From Leptospiraceae bacterium (lineage in GTDB: Bacteria > Spirochaetota > Leptospiria > Leptospirales > Leptonemataceae): 8,487 bases of DNA. The position numbers were made by a program, and so were the translations under genes. Shown here piece by piece: positions 1 through 6,927 of the stretch (its first letter is position 1; every line of letters begins with the position of its first letter). The stretch lies in assembly GCA_020440935.1 (NCBI GenBank), contig JAGRNC010000096.1, forward strand, positions 1-8,487, read 5' to 3'. Below the pieces are notes generated by a model. It was not told the origin of the DNA. It saw only the letters and a program-made list of their open reading frames with translations, and did not search any database.

Positions 1-1
1 T

Positions 2-223
2 GGCTTCTTGCTAAATGCGCTGCGCTTTGGCGCGCCTCCGCACGGAGGCATTGCCTTTGGGCTCGATCGAATCATGATGCTTTTTCTGCACCGCGATTCC
101 ATTCGGGATGTCATTGCATTTCCAAAAACACAGCGGGGCGCCTGTTTGATGAGCGATTCTCCTTCTACGGTGGAGATTAAGCAGCTTCAAGAATTGCGTC
201 TGCGCCTGATTAGCGGTAGTTAA
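2..223 (+). CDS. aspS: Aspartyl-tRNA synthetase, C-terminal end (5' part outside window)
   Basis: This is the last 73 codons of a class II aspartyl-tRNA synthetase, which charges tRNA-Asp (or tRNA-Asp/Asn) in the cytoplasm. The reading frame is open from base 2, so the gene begins upstream of the window. The segment carries the AspRS signature ending: class II motif 3 (GGIAFGLDRIMML), which binds ATP, then the highly conserved RDSIRDVIAFPKTQRGACLM stretch and the usual tail with PSTVEIKQLQELRL. The stop is TAA at 221-223. The family is about 590 residues long, so roughly 12 percent is present here. A 113-base gap separates it from the PhoH gene on the same strand. I see no clear intrinsic terminator in that gap, so read-through into the next genes is possible but unproven. 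Confidence 0.97.
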   Translation, partial: GFLLNALRFGAPPHGGIAFGLDRIMMLFLHRDSIRDVIAFPKTQRGACLMSDSPSTVEIKQLQELRLRLISGS

Positions 224-336
224 TCCATTGTAGAGTTAAATCATGTCTCCAACCCGAGACAGATTCCAGGCCAAATGGCGGCCAGGATCACTCCGAAAAT
301 CTCTTGCCGGATCAAAGGCAGGGGTTTTGACTGAGC

Positions 337-1386
337 TTGCTGCGTGATCTGGAACCCAACTCAAGGCGGCGGCCTCTGATTTCCATGGAGGGACGCTATT
401 CATTCGAGAATGACGATCTATTTCGCACTCTTTGCGGGATAGCCGATCAAAATCTTCCTTCGCTGGAAGAGAATCTTGACGTCCAATTAATTGCTCGGGG
501 TAATCAGTTTTTAATCGGTGGCGCAGCGCCTCAGGTGCAACTGGCTATTGACTTCTTTAGACGGGTGGCCAGCGACTATGATCAAAGACCGCGCCACGGA
601 TTAGAAGAATTTGATATTAAGTACATCCTATCCATGCTGCAGAAAAATCGCCAGATGAACGAGGCAAACGAACATCAGGTTGCGCTTTTTGATGAGGACC
701 CGGTGGAAGCCCTGGGTTCTACAACTCAGAAAGTGTTCGTTACTGCTCGTGGAAAGCCCATCTATCCCAGAACTCATCGCCAGGCTTCTTATCTGGAAAG
801 CGTTCAGACGCAGCCGATCACATTCTGTCTGGGCCCGGCCGGTACCGGAAAGACGTTCCTTGCTATTGTCACAGCTTGTCGAAAACTGATGAACGGTGAA
901 GTGGATCGAATCATTCTTACGCGACCGGCGGTGGAAGCCGGAGAGAGTCTTGGATTTCTTCCGGGCGATTTGAATCAGAAAGTTGACCCTTACTTGCGCC
1001 CCGTCTACGATGCGCTGTACGAATGCCTGGGCATTGAAAAAGTGCATAGCCTGATTGCTGCGCGTCGTATCGAAATCGCTCCACTTGCATACATGCGCGG
1101 CCGAACTTTGAATCAGGCCATGGTTGTTCTCGATGAAGCGCAGAACTGTACGCTGGCGCAGCTAAAGATGTTTTTGACCCGATTGGGAAGAAATTCATCC
1201 ATGTGCATTGGCGGTGATGAAACGCAGGTGGATCTGAATCCGGGCCGCAGCGGACTTCTAAAGGCGGCCGAGATTCTCAGCCACGTTCCGGGAATATCGA
1301 TTATTCGTTTTGGGAAAGAAGACATTGTGCGAAACGCTATAGTAGAACGAATCGTAGCAGCATTTGAGAAAGAGGAGGGGTTGTAA
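337..1386 (+). CDS. phoH: PhoH family ATPase (PhoH/YbeZ type)
   Basis: Cytoplasmic PhoH-family P-loop ATPase of 349 residues, a normal family length. The N-terminal third (about residues 38-80) resembles the KH-like nucleic-acid-binding region of the family (LEENLDVQLIARGNQFLIGG). The ATPase domain has Walker A GPAGTGKT at residues 166-173 and Walker B VVLDEAQN around D266-E267, with the conserved YPRTHRQASYL entry motif just before Walker A and TRPAVEAGESLGFLPGD after it. PhoH/YbeZ proteins are linked to RNA metabolism and often act with YbeY; here ybeY lies two genes downstream. The TTG at 337 follows an in-frame TGA at 328-330 and an AGGGG-like ribosome site at 320-325. An ATG at 385 (residue 17, MEGRYSFE) is a plausible alternative start and matches where the conserved region begins. 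The stop TAA directly abuts the next start codon. Confidence 0.95.
   Translation: MLRDLEPNSRRRPLISMEGRYSFENDDLFRTLCGIADQNLPSLEENLDVQLIARGNQFLIGGAAPQVQLAIDFFRRVASDYDQRPRHGLEEFDIKYILSMLQKNRQMNEANEHQVALFDEDPVEALGSTTQKVFVTARGKPIYPRTHRQASYLESVQTQPITFCLGPAGTGKTFLAIVTACRKLMNGEVDRIILTRPAVEAGESLGFLPGDLNQKVDPYLRPVYDALYECLGIEKVHSLIAARRIEIAPLAYMRGRTLNQAMVVLDEAQNCTLAQLKMFLTRLGRNSSMCIGGDETQVDLNPGRSGLLKAAEILSHVPGISIIRFGKEDIVRNAIVERIVAAFEKEEGL
1373..1380 (+). promoter_or_regulatory. Shine-Dalgarno site for the 7TM-HD gene
   Basis: A strong AGGAGGGG sequence lies inside the last codons of phoH, six bases before the TTG at 1387. It decides that start: TTG is the first codon after the phoH stop TAA, and no ATG nearby has a comparable site. 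The arrangement implies translation of the second gene from the same mRNA as phoH. Confidence 0.75.
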
Positions 1387-3780
1387 TTGTTTTCCTTTCA
1401 GGCTTTCTTTCGTAGCTGGCTGGTGAGAATTTCCGATTTTTTGACGGCCACCCGCCCGGCTTCCTTCGTGCGAAGGCTACAGCTCGGACTACTATGCCTT
1501 ACCGTTCTAATTCTTACGATGGTACTTTCGTATCCTGTGCTGGTGCAGAAAACTCTTCGGCTGGGGCCCGAGGCTCCCTTTGCCGCAGGTAAACCATCGC
1601 CAGAAACCATCGTTGCTACCACAGATATTCAGTTTACCCAGGAAGAGCAATTTGCCCTGGCCCGCGAAGATGCTCGAAAGAATGCTCCGCTTCATTTTGT
1701 CCGCGACCTGGCCAATCTTGGCCCCGACGGCGAACTACAAAAGCAACTTCGCTCGGATCTCCAGGCGGTACAGAAATGCCGCATTGATCATTCCGAAATG
1801 GATGCGCGTCGGATCTGTGTTCGATCGGGAGTGCGGATCTGGAGGGAGAGCGGGCTGAATCGGGATCAGTGGAAGACTATTCTGGAGTATCGTTCCGATT
1901 ACGTAGAAAAGCAAATTCAGCAACTGGCTAACCTGGTTTACCAGGAATATATCATCTTACAGGATTACCCCGAATCCAGCGAATTCAAAGGAAGCCTGGT
2001 TTCTGTTCGAGATATTCAGCCTGGAAGCGCGCCCACCGAAAGCACCCTTCCGGCCGAGCAAGTGATCCGTCGCAACTTGCTGGTTTCCCGCAATGTGCTG
2101 GACCAGGTGCGAGACATTGCTTCCAAGAAATTACAGAGTCCCGGCGGCACGTTTCGCGAAGTTATCGTGCAGCTTACGGTGCATTATCTGTACTACATGC
2201 CTCCGGCCCGGTTTGATGCGGAAGCCACCGAACAGGCCCGTGCAGCCGCTGCCGGCGATGTAAAGCCTCCCGTATACCGGCTCAAGAAAGGCGAAGTGTT
2301 GGTGCAAAAGGGCGATGTGCTTACACAGGAAAAATACCGCGCTCTACAATTCTACAATGAAGCCAGAAATCGCGATCGCATCGGACGGATTTCGGCTCTT
2401 TTTATTCAACAGGTTCTTCTAGTTGTACTTTTGCTCTATCTTTCCATGCGATTTGCGCGCCACAAACTGGACGATGTTTCCGGCAACTTGATGTTGTATC
2501 TTCTGGTCTGGGCCTTTGGCATCGTTCTTTTTGCGGCCCTGAGTCATTGGAATGAGCAGCCCGGTAAACTGGATCTGACCTATTTTTTTGGTTCCTATAT
2601 TCCCATTGGATTCTTTGTAGTTTTAATCGCTCTGATATTTGGCGAGATTCTGGCCCTGATCGTTGGATGTTACCTCGGATTTCTGGTCTTTATCGCAAGT
2701 AACTACGATGGCAACTCGCTTCTCATCGCTTTTTCCAGTGCGCTTATCGCGGGAATTATGGGAGCGCGCATCAAGAATCGACTCCATTTTATTACCACCG
2801 GACTAACCATCTCTTTTGTTGGCTGCATCATCGTTGTGGCCGGCTATCTGTACTCGCAGAAAGAAATCCTGGCCGGTCCAGAAGAGAATACGGTCTTCTC
2901 CATGGGCTTTTTGCAGGCCCTTCGCACCCAAATTTTATCCGGCCTTTCTACCATACTTGCCATGGCCGTGCTTCCTGTGTTTGAGACTCTCTTTAACGTG
3001 CCCACGCGATTCAAACTTGTAGAGCTGGCCGATTCATCGAACTTTCTTCTGCAAGAGCTCTTTCGAAAGGCCCCGTCCACGTGGACTCACACTTTGATGG
3101 TTGCCGCTCTTGCCGAAAAGGCATGCGAACGGCTGGGTCTGAATACTTTGCTTGTTCGCACGGGAGTGTATTACCACGACATCGGCAAAATGAAGCGGGC
3201 CGGATTCTTTGTGGAAAATCAACATCTGATTCCCCGCGAAGAAAATATCGACAAAAACAATCCGCAGAAAGCCGCGCGGGTCATTATCGACCATGTACTG
3301 GATGGCATTACCATGGCCCGGCAGGCGCGGCTTCCCAGAGAAGTCATCGCATTTATTCCCGAGCATCATGGCACCTCTACCATGTCCTTTTTCTACCACA
3401 AGGCGCTGGAGAAGATGAAGCGCAAGGTAAACCGGGAGGACTTTCGGTATCCCGGTCCCTGTCCGCAATCCAGGGAAACCGGTATTGTTATGATCGCAGA
3501 TTCCCTGGAAGCGGCCAGCCGCTCTCTGGATGATTACAGCGAAGCGGCGCTAGACCATTTAATCCAGAAGATCATTAACATTAAGATGTCCGAGAATCAG
3601 CTGGATGAATCGGGGCTTACCCTGGGCGATCTGCAAATCGTAAAGCAGGCATTCAAAGAAGTGCTGCAGAGCTCCTATCATTTCCGCCCCAAGTATCCAA
3701 ATTCTGCAGATACAAAAAAGCTCGAAAATCGGCGCACAACGGCGAAGAAAAAGACCACTACAGCAAAGAAGAAAGGTTAG
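1387..3780 (+). CDS. pgpH: PgpH-type 7TM-HD membrane phosphohydrolase, probable c-di-AMP phosphodiesterase
   Basis: Membrane protein of 797 residues with the PgpH layout. A first membrane helix lies at about 31-52, followed by a large extracytoplasmic 7TMR-HD region to about 330. A block of seven predicted membrane helices spans about 336-532, and a cytoplasmic HD domain follows. The metal-binding residues are all visible: H568 (WTHTL), H597-D598 (YYHDIGKMK), H636 (IIDHV), H660-H661 (EHHGT) and D705 (ADSLEAASRS). Their order and spacing agree with the di-metal site of PgpH enzymes, which cleave the messenger c-di-AMP to pApA. The substrate is inferred from family, not shown. The last ~20 residues are rich in Lys and Thr (KKKTTTAKKKG), an unusual basic tail. 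The gene begins on the base after the phoH stop and ends three bases before ybeY; phoH-pgpH-ybeY is also a known order in Firmicutes. TTG start, with a strong ribosome site at 1373-1380. Confidence 0.93.
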   Translation: MFSFQAFFRSWLVRISDFLTATRPASFVRRLQLGLLCLTVLILTMVLSYPVLVQKTLRLGPEAPFAAGKPSPETIVATTDIQFTQEEQFALAREDARKNAPLHFVRDLANLGPDGELQKQLRSDLQAVQKCRIDHSEMDARRICVRSGVRIWRESGLNRDQWKTILEYRSDYVEKQIQQLANLVYQEYIILQDYPESSEFKGSLVSVRDIQPGSAPTESTLPAEQVIRRNLLVSRNVLDQVRDIASKKLQSPGGTFREVIVQLTVHYLYYMPPARFDAEATEQARAAAAGDVKPPVYRLKKGEVLVQKGDVLTQEKYRALQFYNEARNRDRIGRISALFIQQVLLVVLLLYLSMRFARHKLDDVSGNLMLYLLVWAFGIVLFAALSHWNEQPGKLDLTYFFGSYIPIGFFVVLIALIFGEILALIVGCYLGFLVFIASNYDGNSLLIAFSSALIAGIMGARIKNRLHFITTGLTISFVGCIIVVAGYLYSQKEILAGPEENTVFSMGFLQALRTQILSGLSTILAMAVLPVFETLFNVPTRFKLVELADSSNFLLQELFRKAPSTWTHTLMVAALAEKACERLGLNTLLVRTGVYYHDIGKMKRAGFFVENQHLIPREENIDKNNPQKAARVIIDHVLDGITMARQARLPREVIAFIPEHHGTSTMSFFYHKALEKMKRKVNREDFRYPGPCPQSRETGIVMIADSLEAASRSLDDYSEAALDHLIQKIINIKMSENQLDESGLTLGDLQIVKQAFKEVLQSSYHFRPKYPNSADTKKLENRRTTAKKKTTTAKKKG

Positions 3781-3783
3781 GCA

Positions 3784-4266
3784 TTGGCCGACGAAATTCT
3801 GTTACAAAATCTGCCAGGACCGGTTCCTTCCGGTTTTCCTGCAGCATCCGATTTACGCAAAGACATCGCTCTTCTTGTTTCTCTTCTAAAGAAAGAGCAA
3901 AAGATTCCATCCGATGTTTCCATTTCGGTGTCTCTGGTTTCGGACCAATCCATGCAACAGCTAAACCGGGACTTCAGAGGTAAGGATAGGACCACTGATG
4001 TACTCAGCTTTTCGCAGATTGAAGGAATGGAGTTTCCGGACATCGAACCTCTGCCCCTGGGGGACATCGTCATTTCCAGAGCACAGTGCATTCGACAGGC
4101 TTCGGACAAAGGGCATAGCCCCGAGCATGAGCTGCATATACTTCTAATCCACGGACTCTATCACTTACTGGGCTTCGACCACGAGACTTCGGAAAAAGAT
4201 GCCCGGCAGATGGAAAGATTGGAAAAAAAGCTTCTTCGTTGGTTCCTTAAAGAAAGGGGTCGGTAG
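3784..4266 (+). CDS. ybeY: Endoribonuclease YbeY (rRNA maturation factor)
   Basis: YbeY is a cytoplasmic single-strand endoribonuclease involved in 16S rRNA 3'-end maturation and late ribosome quality control. The 160-residue product has the family's usual length and its zinc motif H-x3-H-x5-H within IHGLYHLLGFDHE: H123, H127 and H133. Other family marks are the LNRDFRGKDRTTDVLSF stretch (about residues 59-75), where the conserved Arg of the active site lies, and LGDIVISRAQ at about 99-108. The start is TTG at 3784, three bases after the upstream stop, with GAAAGG at about 3771-3777 as ribosome site. The gene is almost certainly co-transcribed with phoH and the 7TM-HD gene. The pairing with phoH is functionally expected, since PhoH/YbeZ and YbeY are known partners. 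Confidence 0.95.
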   Translation: MADEILLQNLPGPVPSGFPAASDLRKDIALLVSLLKKEQKIPSDVSISVSLVSDQSMQQLNRDFRGKDRTTDVLSFSQIEGMEFPDIEPLPLGDIVISRAQCIRQASDKGHSPEHELHILLIHGLYHLLGFDHETSEKDARQMERLEKKLLRWFLKERGR

Positions 4267-4304
4267 GTTTCGATACTATAGTCATAGAAAGGGCTGGTAT
4301 TGAG

Positions 4305-5228
4305 ATGAAAGGCATTGGTTTATCCATGAAAAGACATACTGCAAAAGATCCAAGGTCGAGGCTGTTAACGGGCCTGGCAGTAGCCGTTGCGCTTATGCAG
4401 GCCCTTTTCCTGTTATGGATTTTTGCGCGGCCAGTGTATGGCATCGGACCGGATCAGCTCAACATCGTAGAAAAACAAATCAGAGAAAAGAATCGCCAGA
4501 GCGGATTTGGGGACATCGAGATCGATAACTTGCACGGCAAAATAACACGGAACCTGGCTATTGTTGTGGCCCTGGGAAAGATAGAACCATACCCCGATTC
4601 CGCCGATGTGCTCACCTCCCAGACCGCCCGTACTGCTTTCGTAAAAGGGAAGGATTCCGATGGAAAGATCTGGTATCGGATGCGCCTTCGGCACGGAATT
4701 AGCTTTTCCAGCGATATCTTTCCTTCTATATATCTCTACGAAGGGCATTGCTTTCTTTATCCCAAAAATCCCGCAGATATCTCCCAGGGGATCGAGAAGT
4801 TAATGGTTCAGTTCTACCGAATTAACTATTCGGGCATCGAACACAGCCGAGAGATCCGTCGTATTGTGCATCCAAACCCGCTGGACAAAGCGCAGGCCCT
4901 GGACAAGCCACCCGGCGCCGATGTTCAGTTGCTGGATAACAGCGACATCACTGTGGAAATGTATTCGTATCCCACCTCGCAAAGGCCAACGTACGTTGGA
5001 TGGGATGGTATACCATTGCCAAACCTGGGAGTAGAGCCTCAGGACCAGGTTAAGCTAAACGATAAGGCCAACCCCATCCCTTACGATAAGCAATTTCGCA
5101 TCCTGCAGGCCTACAAAGAAGTGCTTCGTTCGGTAAATCGACAGCTATCGAACGCAGCGGCCGAAGCCGAGCTCGAGAGAAATGTTAAGATCAACAATAT
5201 GATCGATTTTTCTACCAGCGGAATCTAG
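4305..5228 (+). CDS. Exported conserved protein, candidate FcpA-like flagellar sheath protein
   Basis: A 307-residue protein with a basic N-terminus and one hydrophobic stretch at about residues 20-40, which is either a signal peptide or a signal anchor. No lipobox is present. After it come a probable helix (DQLNIVEKQIREKNRQSGF, about 49-67), a mixed middle region rich in Tyr and aromatic residues, a Pro-rich stretch (about 180-255), and a long predicted C-terminal helix (about 258-300, ILQAYKEVLRSVNRQLSNAAAEAELERN). No enzyme motif is visible. Length, export and helical ends resemble FcpA, the periplasmic flagellar filament sheath protein of Leptospiraceae (about 300 residues); this is an impression from memory and not an alignment. 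The ATG at 4305 has GAAAGGG upstream at 4287-4293; ATG 4326 (residue 8) is an alternative. It starts 38 bases after ybeY, so co-transcription or its own promoter are both possible. Confidence 0.6.
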   Translation: MKGIGLSMKRHTAKDPRSRLLTGLAVAVALMQALFLLWIFARPVYGIGPDQLNIVEKQIREKNRQSGFGDIEIDNLHGKITRNLAIVVALGKIEPYPDSADVLTSQTARTAFVKGKDSDGKIWYRMRLRHGISFSSDIFPSIYLYEGHCFLYPKNPADISQGIEKLMVQFYRINYSGIEHSREIRRIVHPNPLDKAQALDKPPGADVQLLDNSDITVEMYSYPTSQRPTYVGWDGIPLPNLGVEPQDQVKLNDKANPIPYDKQFRILQAYKEVLRSVNRQLSNAAAEAELERNVKINNMIDFSTSGI

Positions 5229-5237
5229 ATTTCCCGC

Positions 5238-5335
5238 ATCGCAGGCAGCGCTTCGCCGGGACCGCAATGCCGGGAGCGCATCGCAGGGAGCCCTTCGCTA
5301 CAACCCCGGCCGATTAATCCGGGCCGATTCGCTGG
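5238..5335. repeat. Degenerate 14-bp tandem repeat array in the convergent gap
   Basis: The sequence divides cleanly into contiguous 14-base units. Units at 5238, 5252, 5266 and 5280 fit a shared pattern close to WTCGCMGGGANCGC; unit 4 is ATCGCAGGGAGCCC. The unit at 5294 is a decayed copy. Two further 14-base units at 5308 and 5322 share GGCCGATT at their start and form a second type. The 22 bases at 5235-5256 and 5277-5298 match at 20 positions, exactly three periods apart. A period of 14 does not preserve a reading frame, and the array sits between two convergent stop codons (5228 and 5375), so it is non-coding. Possible roles are a transcription end region or protein-binding array; neither is shown. 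Confidence 0.7.
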
Positions 5336-5374
5336 GCCCGTCGCACCCTGCCGAAACAATGGCAAAACCAGTGT

Positions 5375-5731
5375 CTAGGGCACAAGCGCGCCAATTCGAT
5401 ATCGATTTAGCTGAATCGATGCCTTGCGACTATGGGATTTGTTCTTTCCATCTTTGTCATTCCAGCCTTTGGTTGCATCTTTGCCACACCACGGAAGCAG
5501 ACTGTATTGGTGCACCGATGTATGTTCAGACAGATAGCCGGTAATATCGTAGACGCTACCATCGATGGCGATCCAGCAACTGGCGGCGCTATTGTGCGAT
5601 TGCAATTCCACCTTTGTGATGCTTCTGGATTCTGCCAGTGCGGGAACAAAGGATAGGAGCGAAACGCAAAGTGCAAAGGAGCCTGCCATCTTCCAGCTCA
5701 GGTCTCTGCGGGTTTTTGTTAATTCTACCAT
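5375..5731 (-). CDS. Secreted cytochrome b5-like haem-binding protein
   Basis: A 118-residue protein with a clear signal peptide: basic start, hydrophobic core at about residues 16-30 and an ALA cleavage site after A33. The mature part is one cytochrome b5-like domain of about 80 residues (SCWIAIDGSVYDITGYLSEH, then CGKDATKGW, then SHSRKA and NRYRIGAL). H70, at the place of the usual HPGG histidine, and H100 (SHS) are the expected axial haem ligands; the first motif reads HTSV rather than HPGG. C52 and C82 could form a disulphide in the periplasm. The start ATG overlaps the stop of the upstream reductase gene by 7 bases, with GAGGAG (plus-strand 5740-5745) eight bases before it, which implies translational coupling. 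The likely role is to accept or relay electrons outside the inner membrane, probably from that reductase. The partner and acceptor are inferred. Confidence 0.85.
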   Translation of the reverse strand: MVELTKTRRDLSWKMAGSFALCVSLLSFVPALAESRSITKVELQSHNSAASCWIAIDGSVYDITGYLSEHTSVHQYSLLPWCGKDATKGWNDKDGKNKSHSRKASIQLNRYRIGALVP

Positions 5732-6834
5732 GGCGTGAACTCCTCTGTCTCTATATCAGACGTCGGCAGCCCCAAATCGATCAAATGCTTTCTGATTTTC
5801 CGCATGAATGCCGAAGACCCGCAAACCAGGAACTGTGCTTTTCTGTCCGCAGAAACCGTCTGGTCCAGAATACCTAGATCGGCGCTTTTACCTTCGCTAT
5901 GGAACCATCGAAACTCGGGATGCTCCGATGCCAGCCGGTCCAGTTCCATTTTGATGGGCTCCTCAATTCTCTCCGTGTAATAAACCAGAGTCACCGGACC
6001 CGCTTTCCTGTAATCGAAGCACCGGGCCATGCCCAGGAAAGGAGCAATGCCTACTCCAGCGGCCACCCAGACCTGCGGTCTTTCTGTAATTTCGAATTCG
6101 GCAAATGGGCCCTGCAGTAGCACCGAATGTCCTGGTTCTAGATCGGAAAGATGCGATGTGTCCACCCCTGCATTCTTAACGATCAAATGCAATTCGGGAC
6201 TGGTGCGGCACGATGCCACCGAGAATGGATGCCAGTTTTGTGTGAATGAGTGCCCCAGCTGGACATATACCAGCGAGCCAGCCTTCAGGCCGGTGGAACC
6301 CTGGCGTTCGGTTCGCAAGACGACTTCGAATAGGCCGCCGCCGACCTGCTGCACTTCGCGAACGATCCAGCGACGACCTCTGGAGCGATAATAGAGAATG
6401 CCCAGAATCGATGCGCTTCCCAGCGCGGCGATAGAGTAGAACAATGCGGCGTGGATTCTGCCAGGATGCAAAAAGATCAGTCCGTGGAGAAATCCCAGAA
6501 CAAAAGCCAGTAGAAAGCTCCAGTGAATTGCGATCCACCATCGATGATGCACTTTATTGGCAAAGGAAGCGCCTAGCGCCAGGAGCAGTAATAGGAGCGA
6601 AAGCCATCCGAGCAGCAGAAATGGGTCTTCAAAGTAGAATGCAACTTCCGAATCCACATAGATTTCGCGCAAGGTATGCAAGACCAGCAGCGCGGCCGCA
6701 AAAAGACCAAGCCAATGATGCAATCTGTGCTGTCGGGACAATCCGCCGACCAGACGCGCCAGCCAGGCGCTTCGGATGGCAGTAAAAAAGGAGAAGGCGA
6801 AAAAAAGCCAGGCCAGTAAAGCGAGAAAGCGCAT
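5725..6834 (-). CDS. NOX/ferric-reductase-like transmembrane flavohaem oxidoreductase
   Basis: A 369-residue membrane enzyme with an N-terminal ferric-reductase-like haem domain (helices within about 1-148) and a C-terminal cytoplasmic FAD/NAD(P)H reductase domain (about 155-369). Two histidine pairs spaced by 13 residues, H40/H53 and H104/H117, match the bis-haem ligands of NOX, FRE and related proteins. The flavin site is HPFSVAS at 202-208. The pyridine-nucleotide site is GVGIAPFLG at 260-268, and a VCG motif lies at 337-339. Enzymes of this type pass electrons from cytoplasmic NAD(P)H through FAD and two haems to an acceptor on the outer face: ferric iron, oxygen or a protein. The stop TAG lies inside the start region of the cytochrome b5 gene, suggesting that protein as a partner. 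An in-frame TGA two codons before ATG 6834 fixes the start. Its GAGG is unusually close, so initiation may be weak. Confidence 0.92.
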   Translation of the reverse strand: MRFLALLAWLFFAFSFFTAIRSAWLARLVGGLSRQHRLHHWLGLFAAALLVLHTLREIYVDSEVAFYFEDPFLLLGWLSLLLLLLALGASFANKVHHRWWIAIHWSFLLAFVLGFLHGLIFLHPGRIHAALFYSIAALGSASILGILYYRSRGRRWIVREVQQVGGGLFEVVLRTERQGSTGLKAGSLVYVQLGHSFTQNWHPFSVASCRTSPELHLIVKNAGVDTSHLSDLEPGHSVLLQGPFAEFEITERPQVWVAAGVGIAPFLGMARCFDYRKAGPVTLVYYTERIEEPIKMELDRLASEHPEFRWFHSEGKSADLGILDQTVSADRKAQFLVCGSSAFMRKIRKHLIDLGLPTSDIETEEFTPW

Positions 6835-6927
6835 ACCTCAATGGAGTTTTGGCGGCCCGGAGTGGGTCAATAGGTATTTGGGCTGAACCGAGTCGGGGGG
6901 CCGTCGGGACCCTGGATGCCAGAATGC

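Noticed and set aside
628..1047. A 139-codon open frame on the minus strand inside phoH, and others at 917-1198 and 1113-1325.
   Set aside because: They lie entirely antisense to a well-supported PhoH gene, have no recognisable domain, and follow from the codon structure of the real gene.
3034..3533. Open frames of 144 codons (minus) and 150 codons (plus) over the HD domain.
   Set aside because: They overlap the catalytic HD region of the 7TM-HD protein, whose motifs are all intact; composition of the alternative products looks random.
4274..4279. TACTAT as a -10 promoter element before the exported-protein gene.
   Set aside because: No -35-like hexamer lies 16-18 bases upstream, and a single AT-rich hexamer is weak evidence.
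5238..5335. CRISPR array.
   Set aside because: The units are contiguous with no spacers, only 14 bases long and degenerate.
6029..6785. Plus-strand open frames (for example 6029-6391 and 6444-6785) opposite the reductase gene.
   Set aside because: They are antisense to a gene with clear haem, FAD and NAD motifs and show no domain of their own.
6835..6927. Promoter or terminator between the lipoprotein gene and the reductase gene; a TTGACC hexamer is present on the minus strand.
   Set aside because: No -10 element follows at a proper distance, and the GC-rich stretch near 6888-6910 forms no clear stem followed by a T run. The two genes may or may not share a transcript.
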